Source: Zanthoxylum bungeanum (lineage: Eukaryota > Streptophyta > Magnoliopsida > Sapindales > Rutaceae). From it: 64,000 bases of DNA. The notes under the pieces are model-generated. The model was not told the DNA's origin, searched no databases, and worked only from the letters and a program-made list of their open reading frames with translations. How positions within the stretch are numbered: position 1 is the stretch's first letter; each line of letters begins with the position of its first letter. Below, in pieces: positions 21,684-33,204 of the stretch. The translations under genes were made by a program, and so were the position numbers. The DNA is taken from positions 55,606 through 119,605 of the forward strand of contig SKCR01038874.1 of assembly GCA_019454045.1 (NCBI GenBank), given 5' to 3'.

Positions 21684-24647
21684 CCTAAAAATTTCTCCCA
21701 CTTGCTCTAGTGCCAATCCATGGTATCATATACACATCCCAATGTGTATCACATACTCATGGCCCTCAAGAACTCACCTAGCGCTCAAGAGGTAGGTAAT
21801 AGCAAGTAAGCCCACTCCGACATATTGAGTTTGTCCAATAAATACAATCATTTTCCTTAGCAAGCATCATTAATATTTTTGTAGAAACTTAGTTCTACAT
21901 CAATATGACTCAGATGCAATATCAATATTGTGCTTCAGCTACTAAGTTGTCTAAGTATTTACGGATCAAATCTAAAATACTCTGTAGACAACCGCAAACA
22001 CAATACTAATAACAAACTTCTAATCTACGAGGTCATTATGCAACTTCATAAGTCAATACTTCATAAGTTATAACTAACTCCACTCTTTTAGTGGAATCAT
22101 CTGTGACACTCCCACTGTATTTTTTCGCACTCTTTATGACGTAGACTGTCTAACGTCATAATTAGACTCAAAACTAATTTGACCCTAATGGTTGTGAACT
22201 TTATTCTCCATTAATTAGAAACTCGTTCTTAATATCTCAAAGATAATAAAGAACATGTTTCAAGACCCATCTTATGGTCTAGAGAATATCAAAATAACTC
22301 GTAACAATTATGATTAAATTGATATCTCTTTCGTACTCAATATAGTATTCATTATGCCATCATCCTATGATGCATAAGATTGATTAGACATTCTAGTCAA
22401 CATCTCTTTCGAAAAAGGAATAATCTTTTACGAAAGATGAATATTATACGTAAGACACACACTAACTGTCATACAGATTATCTTGTTGCGTACTTTATTA
22501 GATCATATCTAATGTACGATTAACAGAAGTATCTCACAAGTCTCTTTGTTTTATATCGTATAAAAAACTTTATATCAAATGTAATAGAGACCACTCCCAC
22601 TGCTTTCATTGAGAAAATAAGACTCAGATAAACCTTTTCCCCATTAACATCTCATTATTACCTTAATAATGATAATGTCATTATAATGTAAAATACTAGA
22701 AAGAAATTTGTACGCTCCCACTAACCCTTCTATCTCGTATGTATTCTCTATGCTTTGATAAAATCAGACAATATGATTGATATCAAAATTAGAGAACACA
22801 AATTTCTAGAAAGCTCATCTGAGTCTACAATAGGCTCTATAAGCTAATATACTAAATTGTAATCGTAGCATAATACAAACTTCAGGGCCATTCCAAAATG
22901 AATTCTTCAAACTAAGAAATCACAATGGATCTTTTATCTGAAGAAACCATTCAGAAACGCCACTTTGTATTCTTTAGCTAAAATATACAATTTAATATCA
23001 GCATTAACCATCAGATCTTAAATTATTCAACCAGTGCGACTAGAGACAAGTTTCCTCAGAATCTATAATAGATTGCTGAGTATAACTTTTCTCACTATCA
23101 TACTATAAAGGTCAAACCTTTTAATAAGCTCACTGTGCTTTTGTTGCGTAAACCATTTGCACATTTTATTAACGATTCATAATAAAAGCTCAATCAAGGT
23201 CAAAACTTGATCGTAGTAAGCAGTGAATAATCTTAGACCTATGGTTTAATGCTAATTTCCAGAATTGACATCAATATCATTCCCACTATAAGTTATAGGA
23301 TAATTTTCTTCGATAAGAAAACACAGAACCATTAAGTATCAAATACTTTGCGAATGATTCTGACATCCTACAGCACTTATATGGAAGTAATAAACGAGTA
23401 TTTTCATCTTATTAATTATGTAGTTCCATTTATGGTTTATCACCGTATTTGACTCCAATAAATCAAGTCTTTTCTACAATAGTCAATATCCAATATTACT
23501 CATTAAGTAATAAACAATTTTATTACTCGAGATCGTAGAAAAGATATTCTATCAAATAGAATACAATATTCTATTAAATAAAATAATTGATAAACTTCTA
23601 CTCGTACCTCCGAGGTGCAAGTAATATGAATTATATAACCATTATACAAAAGATAGATTCAAATCTCAAACATTTCAAGATTCGAATTTTCTACTTATCA
23701 CATCATATACGTAACTGTAAAAACTATTGGAACATTAATTAAAATGATAAATTAATGTTACTGGAGCATAACCCCAAAAGTATTGAAACTAATTCGGTAA
23801 CACTCAATATCAAACGAATCAAATCATATAAGATCCGATTTCTTCCACTAACCAATTCCATCAATATGGAATCGTGGAAGAATAATACTGATGTAAGAAT
23901 ATATTCTCCGAATAACCTTAGAACAAATTGCCATTAATTCATATGTTTGATCGTATCAAACATCTTTGAACAATTCAAAGACTCACTATGAATATTAAGA
24001 TACAATTTTCAAAACTTCAGATCGAATATCTTTGAACCAGTCAAAATATTCTATTCGCATTTCATCAGAAACACGTAACTAAGTTATGAAGATTCTGAAA
24101 ATCATAAAACCATATTCTGTATCTCGAGACTGTAAAAACATTTTCTGAAATACATTTCTTTTAAAAGAAAAACACTTAAAACTTTTCCTTTAAAATACTT
24201 TGAATTTTAAAATCATTCTTAATTTCAACTCAATTTATGAAAATCTTAATGCATAAACGTGCATATACATTTCTTATGCTTTCACTAATCACAGCCATGC
24301 TTTCTTATGTACTTATCTTTAAATTATAACTACTTATATATGTTCAAGCATAACTATAATTTAATGACATATGCGTTCGATTAATTATATGCTTATCTTA
24401 TATTATCATATATGTACATGTATTCATTCATGCATACATGGCTTCTTTCCATAAAGAGGAGTCGATATCTTGTATCACTTACTCATACGTATTCAGCTCA
24501 TTATCCTCAATCAGATTAATATCTACGTGAGGTGAGATCAGAAACCATACCTCTTAGGTTATTTTCTGACTCTCTTCGACCTACGATGTTCTTGTGTATT
24601 AGAAGATTATGGTACAGTCTCATACCTGATGAACTGTTCGTGTTCCG
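21684..24647 (-). pseudogene. Heavily decayed reverse-strand copia RT-RNase H
   Basis: This AT-rich region lies between the reverse integrase (24648-25507) and the reverse PPT. Scattered matches to copia RT are visible on the minus strand, such as GTTAGTGGGAGCGTACAAATTTC (complement near 22710-22732), equivalent to the block just before YVDD in element A. No long frame survives. Around 22100-24400 most of the sequence is unrecognisable by eye. Confidence 0.5.
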
Positions 24648-25558
24648 TTAAGGAATCGGTCCAGGAACAGTATCACTCTGATTTTCATCGAGTTCTACTT
24701 TCCTCCCACTTACCACTGTATTTAGGAATTCCTTTTCGAGGAAAACCGCATGTAGAGCAATAAATACCTTGTTCTCTTGTGGGTGGTACAAGTAATATCC
24801 TTTGGTTTCCCTAGGATAACCTATAAATAGGCACTTATCCGATTTGGGTTCTAGTTTGGTGCCATCTAAATATTTAACGTATGCCCAGCATCCCCAAATC
24901 TTCAGGAATGAGAAACCCGGTTTCTTTCCTTTCCATATTTCATATGAAGTCTGTTGAACAGACTTTGACGGAACCTTATTCAAAATAAGTATTTCATTTT
25001 TCAATGCATATCTCTAGAAGGAAATTGGTAGCTCAGTGCGACTCATCATAGACCTTACCATGTCCCACAAAGTTCAGTTTCTCCGTTCGGACACACAGTT
25101 TAATTGAGGTGTTCCGGGAGGAGTCCACTGTGAAAGAATACCAGAACTTTCAAGTAATCGAGAAACTCATTGCTTAAGTATTCTCCACCACGGTCCGACC
25201 GTAATGTTTTAATACATTTACCGGTCTGTTTTTCTACTACGTGTCGAAACTCTTTGAATTTCTCAAAAGTTTCTGACTTGTGTCTCATTAGATACACATA
25301 ACCATAACGTGATGCATCATCCATAAATGTTACAAAGTATTCATATCCACCTCTAGCCTGGCTAGACATGGGCCTGCATACGTCACTATGAACGAGGGCT
25401 AATAGTTCGGTGGCACATGCACCTTTACCACTAAAAGGTGTTTTAGGCATTTTGCCTAATAAACAAGATTCGCAGACGTCATATGAATTTGGATCAAATC
25501 CGTCCAAGTATCCACTCTTCGAAAGTGTGGATATACGAGTCTTGTTAATATGTCCCAG
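24648..25558 (-). pseudogene. Reverse-strand copia integrase fragment
   Basis: Two well-preserved frames lie on the minus strand. 25507-25100 encodes DPNSYDVCESCLLGKMPKTPFSG, GGYEYFVTFMDDASRYGYVYLMRHKSETFEKFKEFRHVVEKQTGKCIKTLRSDRGGEYLSNEFLDYLK. This covers the end of the zinc-binding part and the core with its catalytic D and E positions. 25004-24648 encodes the integrase C-terminal part (VQQTSYEIWKGKKPGFSFLKIWGCWAYVK...CLFIGYPRETKGYYLYHPQENKVF). The frame is lost between them. It is much less decayed than the RT that should follow it and closer to the integrase of element A, so the two parts may not share a history. It is truncated at 25558. Confidence 0.85.
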
Positions 25559-26615
25559 ATTTTAAAACCAATTTCCTTAATGGAAACCTTTTGGAGGATG
25601 TTTTATACAACAACCTGACGGTTTTGTCATGCCAAAATATACAAACAAGGTTTGCAAGTTAATTCAATCCATTTATGGATTGAAGCAAGCATTGTGTTCT
25701 TGGAACTAACGTTTTGATGAGATCATATTACAATATGATTTCATTCAAAATGAAGTTGATTCTTGTGTATATAAGAAGATTAGTGGGAGCGCACTGACAA
25801 TGATTGTCCTATTCGTTGATGATGTATTGCTTCTTAGCAATGACATTCCCATATTAAAATTGGTGAAAGCTTGGCTTTCGTTAAAATTCTCCATAGACAT
25901 TCTTGGGAGAGGCAACCTTTATTCTAGGAATAATGATCCATTTGGATATATCTAAAAGTTGTTGGCAGTCTCCGAGAACTCGTACATTGAAAGACATGTA
26001 CGCGACCTGGTATCTCATATGCTTTGAGCATATGGAGTCACAATCAGACTGATCCAGATGATGGTCACTGGATTGATGTTAATAACATCCTTGAGTATCT
26101 TAGATGAACTAAGGATGCATTCTTAAAACATGGAGAAGGAGAACTTGAAGTGACTAGGTTCACCGTTGTAAGTTTCTAAACCGATAAAAACGACTTTAAG
26201 TCACAATCAGGGTACGTAATTTTGTTTGAACAACGGAATAGTGAATTGGAAATCATCCAAGCAAGATACTGTTGTCGATTCAATAAAAGAGGAATATATT
26301 GATGCGGCTGAGGCAGCAAAAGAAGCATTTTAGATCCAAAAATTCCTAATTAGATTAGGAATATTTCTCTTAGCAGCTGAGCTGGGCTACAACGCAAGCT
26401 AAAGAATTACGGTCAATGATCCAAGTATATACTTCGATGATTTCATCTGATCTGTGAGATCGTACATCGTGGCGATGTCAAGATCAAAAGATCGTTTCAG
26501 ATGATAACCTTGTAAATCCGTAGACGAAAGCGATATCTCAGCATAAACATGAGCGACCAGTACATAGTTCAGGTGTTAGACATTTGAGTGATTGGCTATA
26601 GGCCAAGTGGGAGAT
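25559..26615 (+). pseudogene. Forward copia element C: RT and RNase H remnant
   Basis: The forward-strand sequence starts abruptly inside RT. FLNGNLLEDVLYNNLTVL-like text (frame broken) is at 25568-25640, then IQSIYGLKQALCSWN near 25660-25707 and the IVLFVDDVLLL block with VDD near 25803-25835. RNase H follows with GELEVTRFTVVSF and WKSSKQDTVVDS around 26140-26290 and AAEAAKEAF. An in-frame TGA at 26417-26419 sits where elements A and H also have TGA. The polypurine tract AAGTGGGAGAT ends at 26615. Confidence 0.8.
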
Positions 26616-28595
26616 TGTTGGACAATTATGACCCATAGCATCACTATTTTGTAAAGGACATGGTGTTCTTGTACAAAATTAACTATGTGACAAAAGAAAT
26701 TGCTCTTTTATCATTTGTAATTTGATTACCTGGATATATAAATGATAAAAGTCCATATGATTAGTACCAGATTAATAAGATATGAGACAGTATTAATCCA
26801 CGAAAGGTTTAATCATTAAATATCCCTAGTCGTAGTATTATCTAGACTGGACATCGATAATGCAGAATAGGCTAGTATTGCACTTGTGCGTGTTATGGAA
26901 GCCTAACATCATAGTTCTCATATATTGGGGTATTGGATACTTATGCAAGTGTAATATGAGGTTCTGTTTACCGATGGTACGGAAATAGCTTCGCTCTGGA
27001 TAGAACCCTCGGAATTCCATTGGTAGTATAACTATGTGTCTATGGGAATCCGAATCAGGGTAGGTGTATTTGGTCTTAACCTGAGACTTGCATCGCTAAT
27101 ACTTGCGACAATCAGTATACTTTGGTTTTGGTCGTCCGGGAATTTAACAGGTTCTGTGTACGCCTCTTCTGGGTATAACGAGAATCGTAGTGTATTGGGT
27201 GTGATGTCAAGATAGAAGTATCACTTCAGTCATATGAAGATGATGATCACGCAGGGATACAGAACTGGTACTCTTAAGTACTGCAGTCATCTGGATAATA
27301 TGACTAGGTCATGATTATCCGATTATAGAGACTAGTTGCCAGTGATCCGATATATGCTTCGTACAGGGCAAACACAATTCCAGACCCAAGCCTAGCATGT
27401 GACATCTGATACTGGATCGTAATACGCAATACACTGTATACTACGCCTGATAAAGATTATATATTCCTTTAAAGAATATTTCTAGAGAATTGGGTAGGCG
27501 CGGTGTTTTGCTAGAAGCCAACCATGTCTTGTAAATTGGTAAGAACGTGGTATCGGGTACGCACGTGTTTGGATAGTCCGATGACCGTATTTACTGCCAA
27601 CATATCCAGTGATCTCTTTGGTCGCTTCCCGAAGATTCACCAATGAGATTTGACTCGAACAGAATTAATCTGGGATTAATTATGAGAGAGAAAATTAATC
27701 TAGGATTAATCACGGCAATAATTAATCTGGGAATTATATATCTGAGAAAGAATTAATCTGGGATTAATTGCCTCGAGAATTTATCTGGGATTAAATTGTC
27801 GAGAAGAGAGAACGCGATTAATTTGGAATTAATCGGCAAAATAAATTTAATGGTGAAATTAGATTTTACTATTTAATTTATTTAATTGGACTAAAATAAA
27901 ATATTAGATATATTAATTGAGATTAGATTTCAACGCGGAATTAAAATTGTATTTTAATTCAAGAACACAAATTAATTTAGAATTAATTCGTATGCGACTT
28001 ACGTAATAATATTGTGAGGCATTATTATTTAATTAAATTGGATTTAATTAAGTCACAATGGAAAATTCGTTTAATTCAGAATTAAACGAACCCGGGCCCG
28101 AGCGAAGTTGCGTGTTGGATTGTCCGACTTAAATTTGGAATTTGAAGTGGGGCCCACCAACTTACATCAATGTGTTTGACACTTGATGGAATTTGGTAAT
28201 TGGTTGAGTAAAAGCTTGGGATTGCTTTTTCTACACTCAAACCAAATCCTACACACCAACCTAATATAAATTAACAAGTCAAACTTTGGAAGTAAGACAA
28301 GTCACTATTCACTCTTCTTCCTTTCTCCAAAACCGTAAGCATGCTTCCTCTCCCATGGAATCTTGTTGTAAAATTCTACAAAGCTAGCACTTTAATTAGA
28401 CAAATGAAGGTGATAGTAAAACCAATCCTAGAGTTTGGAATCTAATTTGAAGGCTTGAAGCTTCCATTACATCCAACAAAGGTGGAATTTTGAAATCCTA
28501 AATCCGATCAATGTTAGTATTTCCGCAACTCCTTTTAATTTATTCACACAAAAATCACTCTTAGAGATCCTTGGCATGTTCTAGGAACACTAACA
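26616..28595 (+). repeat. 3' LTR of copia element C
   Basis: It starts TGTTGGACAATTATGACCC after an intact PPT and ends AACACTAACA. About 1.98 kb. It is the same LTR group as A and B, with an extra palindrome near 27720-27745. No matching 5' LTR is in the window because the element is broken at 25558. Confidence 0.85.
27663..28143 (+). repeat. Palindrome array in copia C LTR
   Basis: Same array as in A and B. The long palindrome near the end reads TTCGTTTAATT/AATTAAACGAA around CAG (28066-28090), with arms 11 bp long. In A the arms are 10 bp around CGG, and in B 9 bp around TTGGA. Arm changes are matched on both sides. Confidence 0.8.
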
Positions 28596-29132
28596 CCTGG
28601 ACAATTGATATTTATTCGTCTAGTTGAGTAGGTTCCTGGACGCCTGATTTATTCGTCCAGTTGAGTTGGTTCCTAGACTTCTGATTTATTCTTCAAGTTG
28701 AGTTGGTTCCTGGACTCCTGATTTATTCATCCAGTTGAGTTAGTTCTTGGACACCCGCACAGCTGAGTTGGTTCTTAGGTGCTTGATTAATTTATCCATA
28801 TGAGTTGGTTCCTGAACGTTTGATACAGATTTATCATGCTATTGGTTTAAAATTTGATTTCCTTTACAACATATCAGTTTTATGATATATTTTGCATACC
28901 TTTGTTTTATAGCTTTTTTCTGAAAATGTGTTTTGAAAAGTTTATTTTCAAAAAGATTTTCTTTTGAAAGAGATGTATTTAAGATGTATTTGATTTTGCT
29001 TACGTTATAATATGATATGTTTCATTGATTTTGATGATGGATGAGATTGATTGTACAAAAATTATGTTTGTAATGTGTGTGTGAACAGTTTGGTTGATGA
29101 GTTAATATTGTGTCATAGTAGTGTTAGTTAGG
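28596..29132 (+). repeat. Gypsy-type LTR fragment, family F (left of element D)
   Basis: A non-coding LTR segment with a minisatellite at its left. Its right part (about 28840-29132) matches 40060-40275. It resumes after element D at 37528, where the same downstream sequence (TTATACCTATTCTAAAATAGG) follows. Confidence 0.65.
28597..28830 (+). repeat. Minisatellite, about 37-bp unit
   Basis: About six degenerate units built around GTTGAGTTGGTTCCTGGAC followed by GATTTATTC.TCCA. Unit boundaries fall near 28623, 28660, 28697 and 28734. The later units are more diverged. Confidence 0.85.
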
Positions 29133-29137
29133 GAGTC
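29133..29137. repeat. Target-site duplication of element D, left
   Basis: GAGTC directly precedes the D 5' LTR and recurs at 37523-37527 directly after the 3' LTR. The related uninterrupted copy near 40262-40275 reads GTTAGTTAGGAGTC, an empty site. Confidence 0.9.
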
Positions 29138-29706
29138 TGTAGGCACTGCATTTTTGCATATAAGTCCCTATGATGAGTCTCATTTGGAGACACTACCTTT
29201 TAAGTCACGAAAGTCACGGGAAACGGACGTCGGAAGGGGAAATTCAGAATAGGCATGTCATCAGATTCATTTCACAAATTCACTATTTTTGTCGTGCTGC
29301 GTTCGTTACTTCATTCGAACGTCAAGCAGTTTATGGGCGTTCGTGTAGCGTTCGAAGAGGCGTTCGAACGGTGTCAGTATTTCTGGTTTTTCTGCTAGCC
29401 TCACACCCAAGCCCAATTAGCCCACCAAAGCCCATAAAACACATCCAAATTAAAAAAACACATATTTAACACATGGTGAAATTAAATAAAATCTAAAAAT
29501 CACATACCAAATTAAAATAAATATCAAATAAAATCATGCCTAATTAAAATCAATCAACAAATATTATATGCCTAAACAAAACAAATTAAATATATCATAT
29601 TACTAATCTAGCCAAGACATGTCCCCCAATCAAATATTAGACTTTCCTTGTGAGACACTAATTGATTCCTTCCTTTTCAAACAAGGAGAAACCCTAGCTC
29701 TTTGCC

Positions 29707-29714
29707 TATAAAAG
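29707..29714 (+). promoter_or_regulatory. TATA box in element D 5' LTR
   Basis: TATAAAAG in the context TTTGCCTATAAAAGAAACCC, with the same context in the 3' LTR at 35199 and in the related element E at 60645. Its position and conservation between three LTRs support it as the RNA polymerase II promoter of the element. Confidence 0.65.
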
Positions 29715-30540
29715 AAACCCAAAACCAAGACACTTTCCCCCATAGCACATTGATACAAACCACAACAATTCTGCAAGGCATTGACACCCTAGCTCATTCA
29801 CACAGAAAACTCCTAGTTCATTCACACAAGAAACACCCAAGCTCATTGACACAACTCTCCCTCACTCTCAAAAACCGAAAATCACAAACCAAATAACCCC
29901 AATTGCCTTGACCAAAACACATCCCGAATAGTCCCCCTTTTACCTCACCAAAATAGTCCCCAAACCACACCATAACAACAGCCCAAACCACACCCAAAAC
30001 AGTCCCCAAATACACCAAGAACAGTAGCCTAAATACAATAAATGTAGTGACCAGAAAACGTCACCGAAAGAATAGTGAAATAGAGTAAAAAAAAGCAGCA
30101 AAACAGGGAGAACGACGACTCAAAATAGTGAGACAACGAACGAGAGCAGTGAACCGAAGGAGTTGCGGAGTGTTAGCCCTTCCGACGATCGTGTACCGTA
30201 CATCCAAGAGGTGATTTAAAAGGTTAGACCTGAGAGCACTTTTTCTATTTATTGTCATTTTTTTTAATTGTTTTACTCGCATGAGAGTCGTTTGTGGATG
30301 CATGTTGTGGCTTTGAATAAAATGGAAAATGTGTCGCCTCTTGTGGTATATAGGATGGAAACTCGGACATAAATTTCATAGCTGATTCCGATTGGACGGT
30401 AGTATGATCTGTACTCGGGATACAACTCCACGTACCACTTGAGTAAACTGCGCATATTTCATTTTATGTTTTTATGATTTGTTTATTATTCACTACTGAT
30501 TGCTGCATGTTATTGGTTTATGTAATAATGAGATAAAGCA

Positions 30541-30975
30541 CATGGGCTTAGTAAGTGCGATTAAAGGTCCTCTATTTTGAGAGGTTAAAATCCTTTACCA
30601 TGATGCTTTGCCGCGTCGGATGATGTATATTCGGTTGAATATGAGATATGTTCAATCGGGTATACGAAGTCCGATATTATTGTCTTTATTTCTTAAATGC
30701 ATCGTGTTATTAGCGTATGGGCTTAGTAAGTGCGATTAAAGGTCCTCTAGTTTGAGAGGTTAAAATCCTTTACCACGATGCTTTGCCGCGCCGGATAATG
30801 TCTATTCGATTGGATGTGAAATATGTTCAATCGGATACACGAAGTCCGATATCATTGTCTTTATTTTTTTATATAAGTATTGTGTTGTTTGCGCATGGGC
30901 TTAGTAAGTGCGATTAAAGGTCCTCTATTTTGAGAGGTTAAAATCCTTTACCACGATGCTTTGCCGCGCCTTTTA
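30541..30975 (+). repeat. Tandem repeat of ~175-178 bp in D LTR
   Basis: ATGGGCTTAGTAAGTGCGAT starts at 30542, 30717 and 30895, each followed by a small hairpin (CCTCTA..TTTGAGAGG) and by CACGATGCTTTGCCGCGC-like text. About two and a half units. The 3' LTR carries the same array near 36039-36470. Confidence 0.9.
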
Positions 30976-31059
30976 GCCCATCATTATTTATTAGGTGTCA
31001 TCTATTCATCTGGTCATGTATGTGTCATGTTGTTTACTGCATTTCGGAGGTCACTGCTG

Positions 31060-31335
31060 TGACCCCGTTCGAACGCGTTTCAGAACGCCGCACGAACGCA
31101 TGTTTTCTGTCTCAGCTCGTTCGAACTCGTTTACGAACGCAACGTGAACGCGCATGCATTTTTCCTTATCATGCATCAGGTCTCATTTCCGTTCGAATGC
31201 ATTTCCAAATGCCATACGAACGTGAGCATTCTATTTCATTTCCGTTCGAACGCGTTTACGAACGCTACTCGAACGCGAACCTTCTGTTTACCATTCGAAT
31301 ACGGATATGAATGCCGCACGAACGCCTACGGTAAA
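31060..31335 (+). repeat. Cluster of GTTCGAACG palindromes in D LTR
   Basis: At least four degenerate units of about 55-75 bp start with CCGTTCGAA and contain further ACGAACGC words (starting near 31066, 31118, 31191 and 31243). The region is CpG-rich compared with its AT-rich surroundings. Related words lie near the LTR start (29300-29372). The 3' LTR copy is at about 36558-36825. Confidence 0.8.
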
Positions 31336-32028
31336 CAGGTCATCTTCCATCACATCTCAAGCATGGTTACTCATTTTGTCATTTCCCTTTTTGATTACTC
31401 ATGTTCTCGCACTTAGTCATTCATTGTGTTCACAAGGGTACATGTTCATTTCCATGATGCATGTTTGCACGGTAGTTACCTAATTATGCTTCCGCATTCA
31501 TCCATTCAACATGTTCATGAAGTTATATGTTTGCCGTTACTCCAATTTGCTTTCATGCGTGATTATACAATTATTATCTACTGGCATGCCCATGATCGAA
31601 TGTGATGTGCTTATGACATTGTATGCTAGCTGTATTTATCTTTATGCATGCAAATTGGGACATAGATTATATGCAAATAGGTTGTATGTAAATATGAAAT
31701 GTGTTACATGTGAACGTAGATGAACTTTTGATGTATGCATGTGAACTTATTAGTAAATTATCATTGGAAATAAATGTTGCTTAGGCTTGGTTGAATTATT
31801 GCACAAATCATTTTATTACAAGTGGCATAAGTAAGGGACCATTCCGAACCCAACGGTTTGAGGTCTTCCCTTGTTAGGGGTGAATGCGGCCTTAAACTAT
31901 TTTCCCGGTTCACACCGGGTGGCGACTCCATTATTCTCTGGTTTAGACCCCCGCGGGCTAATCCGTACTCCCAACCGGGCCGCGAGCCCGGGACAGCATG
32001 CGTCGCCCAGTTCATGTGTCCCACAGTC

Positions 32029-32046
32029 TGGCGACTCCACTGGGGA
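32029..32046 (+). other. Primer-binding site of element D
   Basis: TGGCGACTCCACTGGGGA, three bases after the LTR end. It matches the primer site described for Ogre/Tat elements (arginine tRNA type). Element E has an identical one at 62277-62294. Confidence 0.8.
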
Positions 32047-33204
32047 TAGAGAATCGCCCCCGAAATAATGTCTTGTAATATTATGATTTGTGCTTTAATC
32101 AACCGTGTCTACCGTGGGTTGAAAGGGGTTTAATCAAGGGCACTTTTTAAGGCTAGGTAATGGTTTTGTGTCTTCCTTCACTCACTACTTTTCTAGTAGG
32201 AAAAGCTGTGAAGGCACCTAGATAATCATCTACTCGTAGCCTATTGTGATGGACTAATTTGGAGGACTTGTTGTTTATTCCTGACACCAAGCGATAAGAG
32301 CCTAAGAGGCTTGGGTACTTAAGAGAGCCTCGCTCCACCCTCCCTCTGGGGAATCTACAACGGGAAGTCCATTTGATAGTCAGTCACACACCATAGCTCG
32401 TTGGCACGTACCTTAGTGTATAAAAAAGGTGCGCTCACTTGGTTGCTCGAACCCTTGAGTGGGGAGACCTAGTTGTGGGTAATCTTTCGTTAGCGAGAAC
32501 CTTTGTCCACACCCCCGTAAACCCGCATGTGAACCGTAGTTGTAGAACTAATAAGAATTATTTACTTGTGCTTGTGTTTGGGAACATGGTCGTTTGGATC
32601 CATTCGGACCTTTGTCATGAGGTATGGGCTTGTTGGGCCATTTAAACTGGGACAAGAACATATCTTATGATGATTGGGCCAAAAGCTTCTAAAACGCCAA
32701 TGGGCCATTATATGTTTGTGTTTAGGAACATTATCATTTGGATACGGTTGGACTTCTTGCCATGAGATGTGAACTTGTTGGGCCATTTAAACTGGGATGA
32801 GTTCACTCCAATGACAGTTAGCCCAAAAGCTTCTAAAATAATGATAGGCCGATTTGTGTGAAAATTTTAATGAGTTGATATATTTCTTGTATCACATGCA
32901 TCTCATGCATCACATGCACCTCATGCATACATGCACCATGTTAACCCATTTTTGTCTTGAAAGCCATCATAGATACCTGTTGGTTAGGGAAGAGGGCGGA
33001 CTTGTCAAAAGACCGAGCAGCCACCAAGAGTACCGGCAGAAGACCTAGCCCAACGGGATAGGAAACTCAATCATGCATGCATGCATACACGTAACATATT
33101 TGCATCCTTTTGTGTTTGTTCTGTTTTGTAATAACAGGTTTCAAAGGAGAAAAAAAGAAAACGTCAAATGCAAGCCAACCAGAAGCAGCAACAGTACAAT
33201 GTCA

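Larger units (their letters stand above)
29138..32025 (+). repeat. 5' LTR of element D
   Basis: TGTAGGCACTGCATTTTTGC start and GTGTCCCACA end. About 2.89 kb. It has a TATA box at 29707, GC-poor leader-like text, a tandem ~177-bp repeat (30541-30975) and a cluster of GTTCGAAC palindromes (31060-31335). Several overlapping open frames of up to 99 residues exist in both LTRs with no domain and no shared start. I regard them as chance. Confidence 0.9.

Noticed and set aside
24300..24440. Imperfect AT-rich repeats around ATATGTACATGTATTC as a promoter or origin
   Set aside because: Simple AT-rich decay of copia RT explains it; no motif set stands out.
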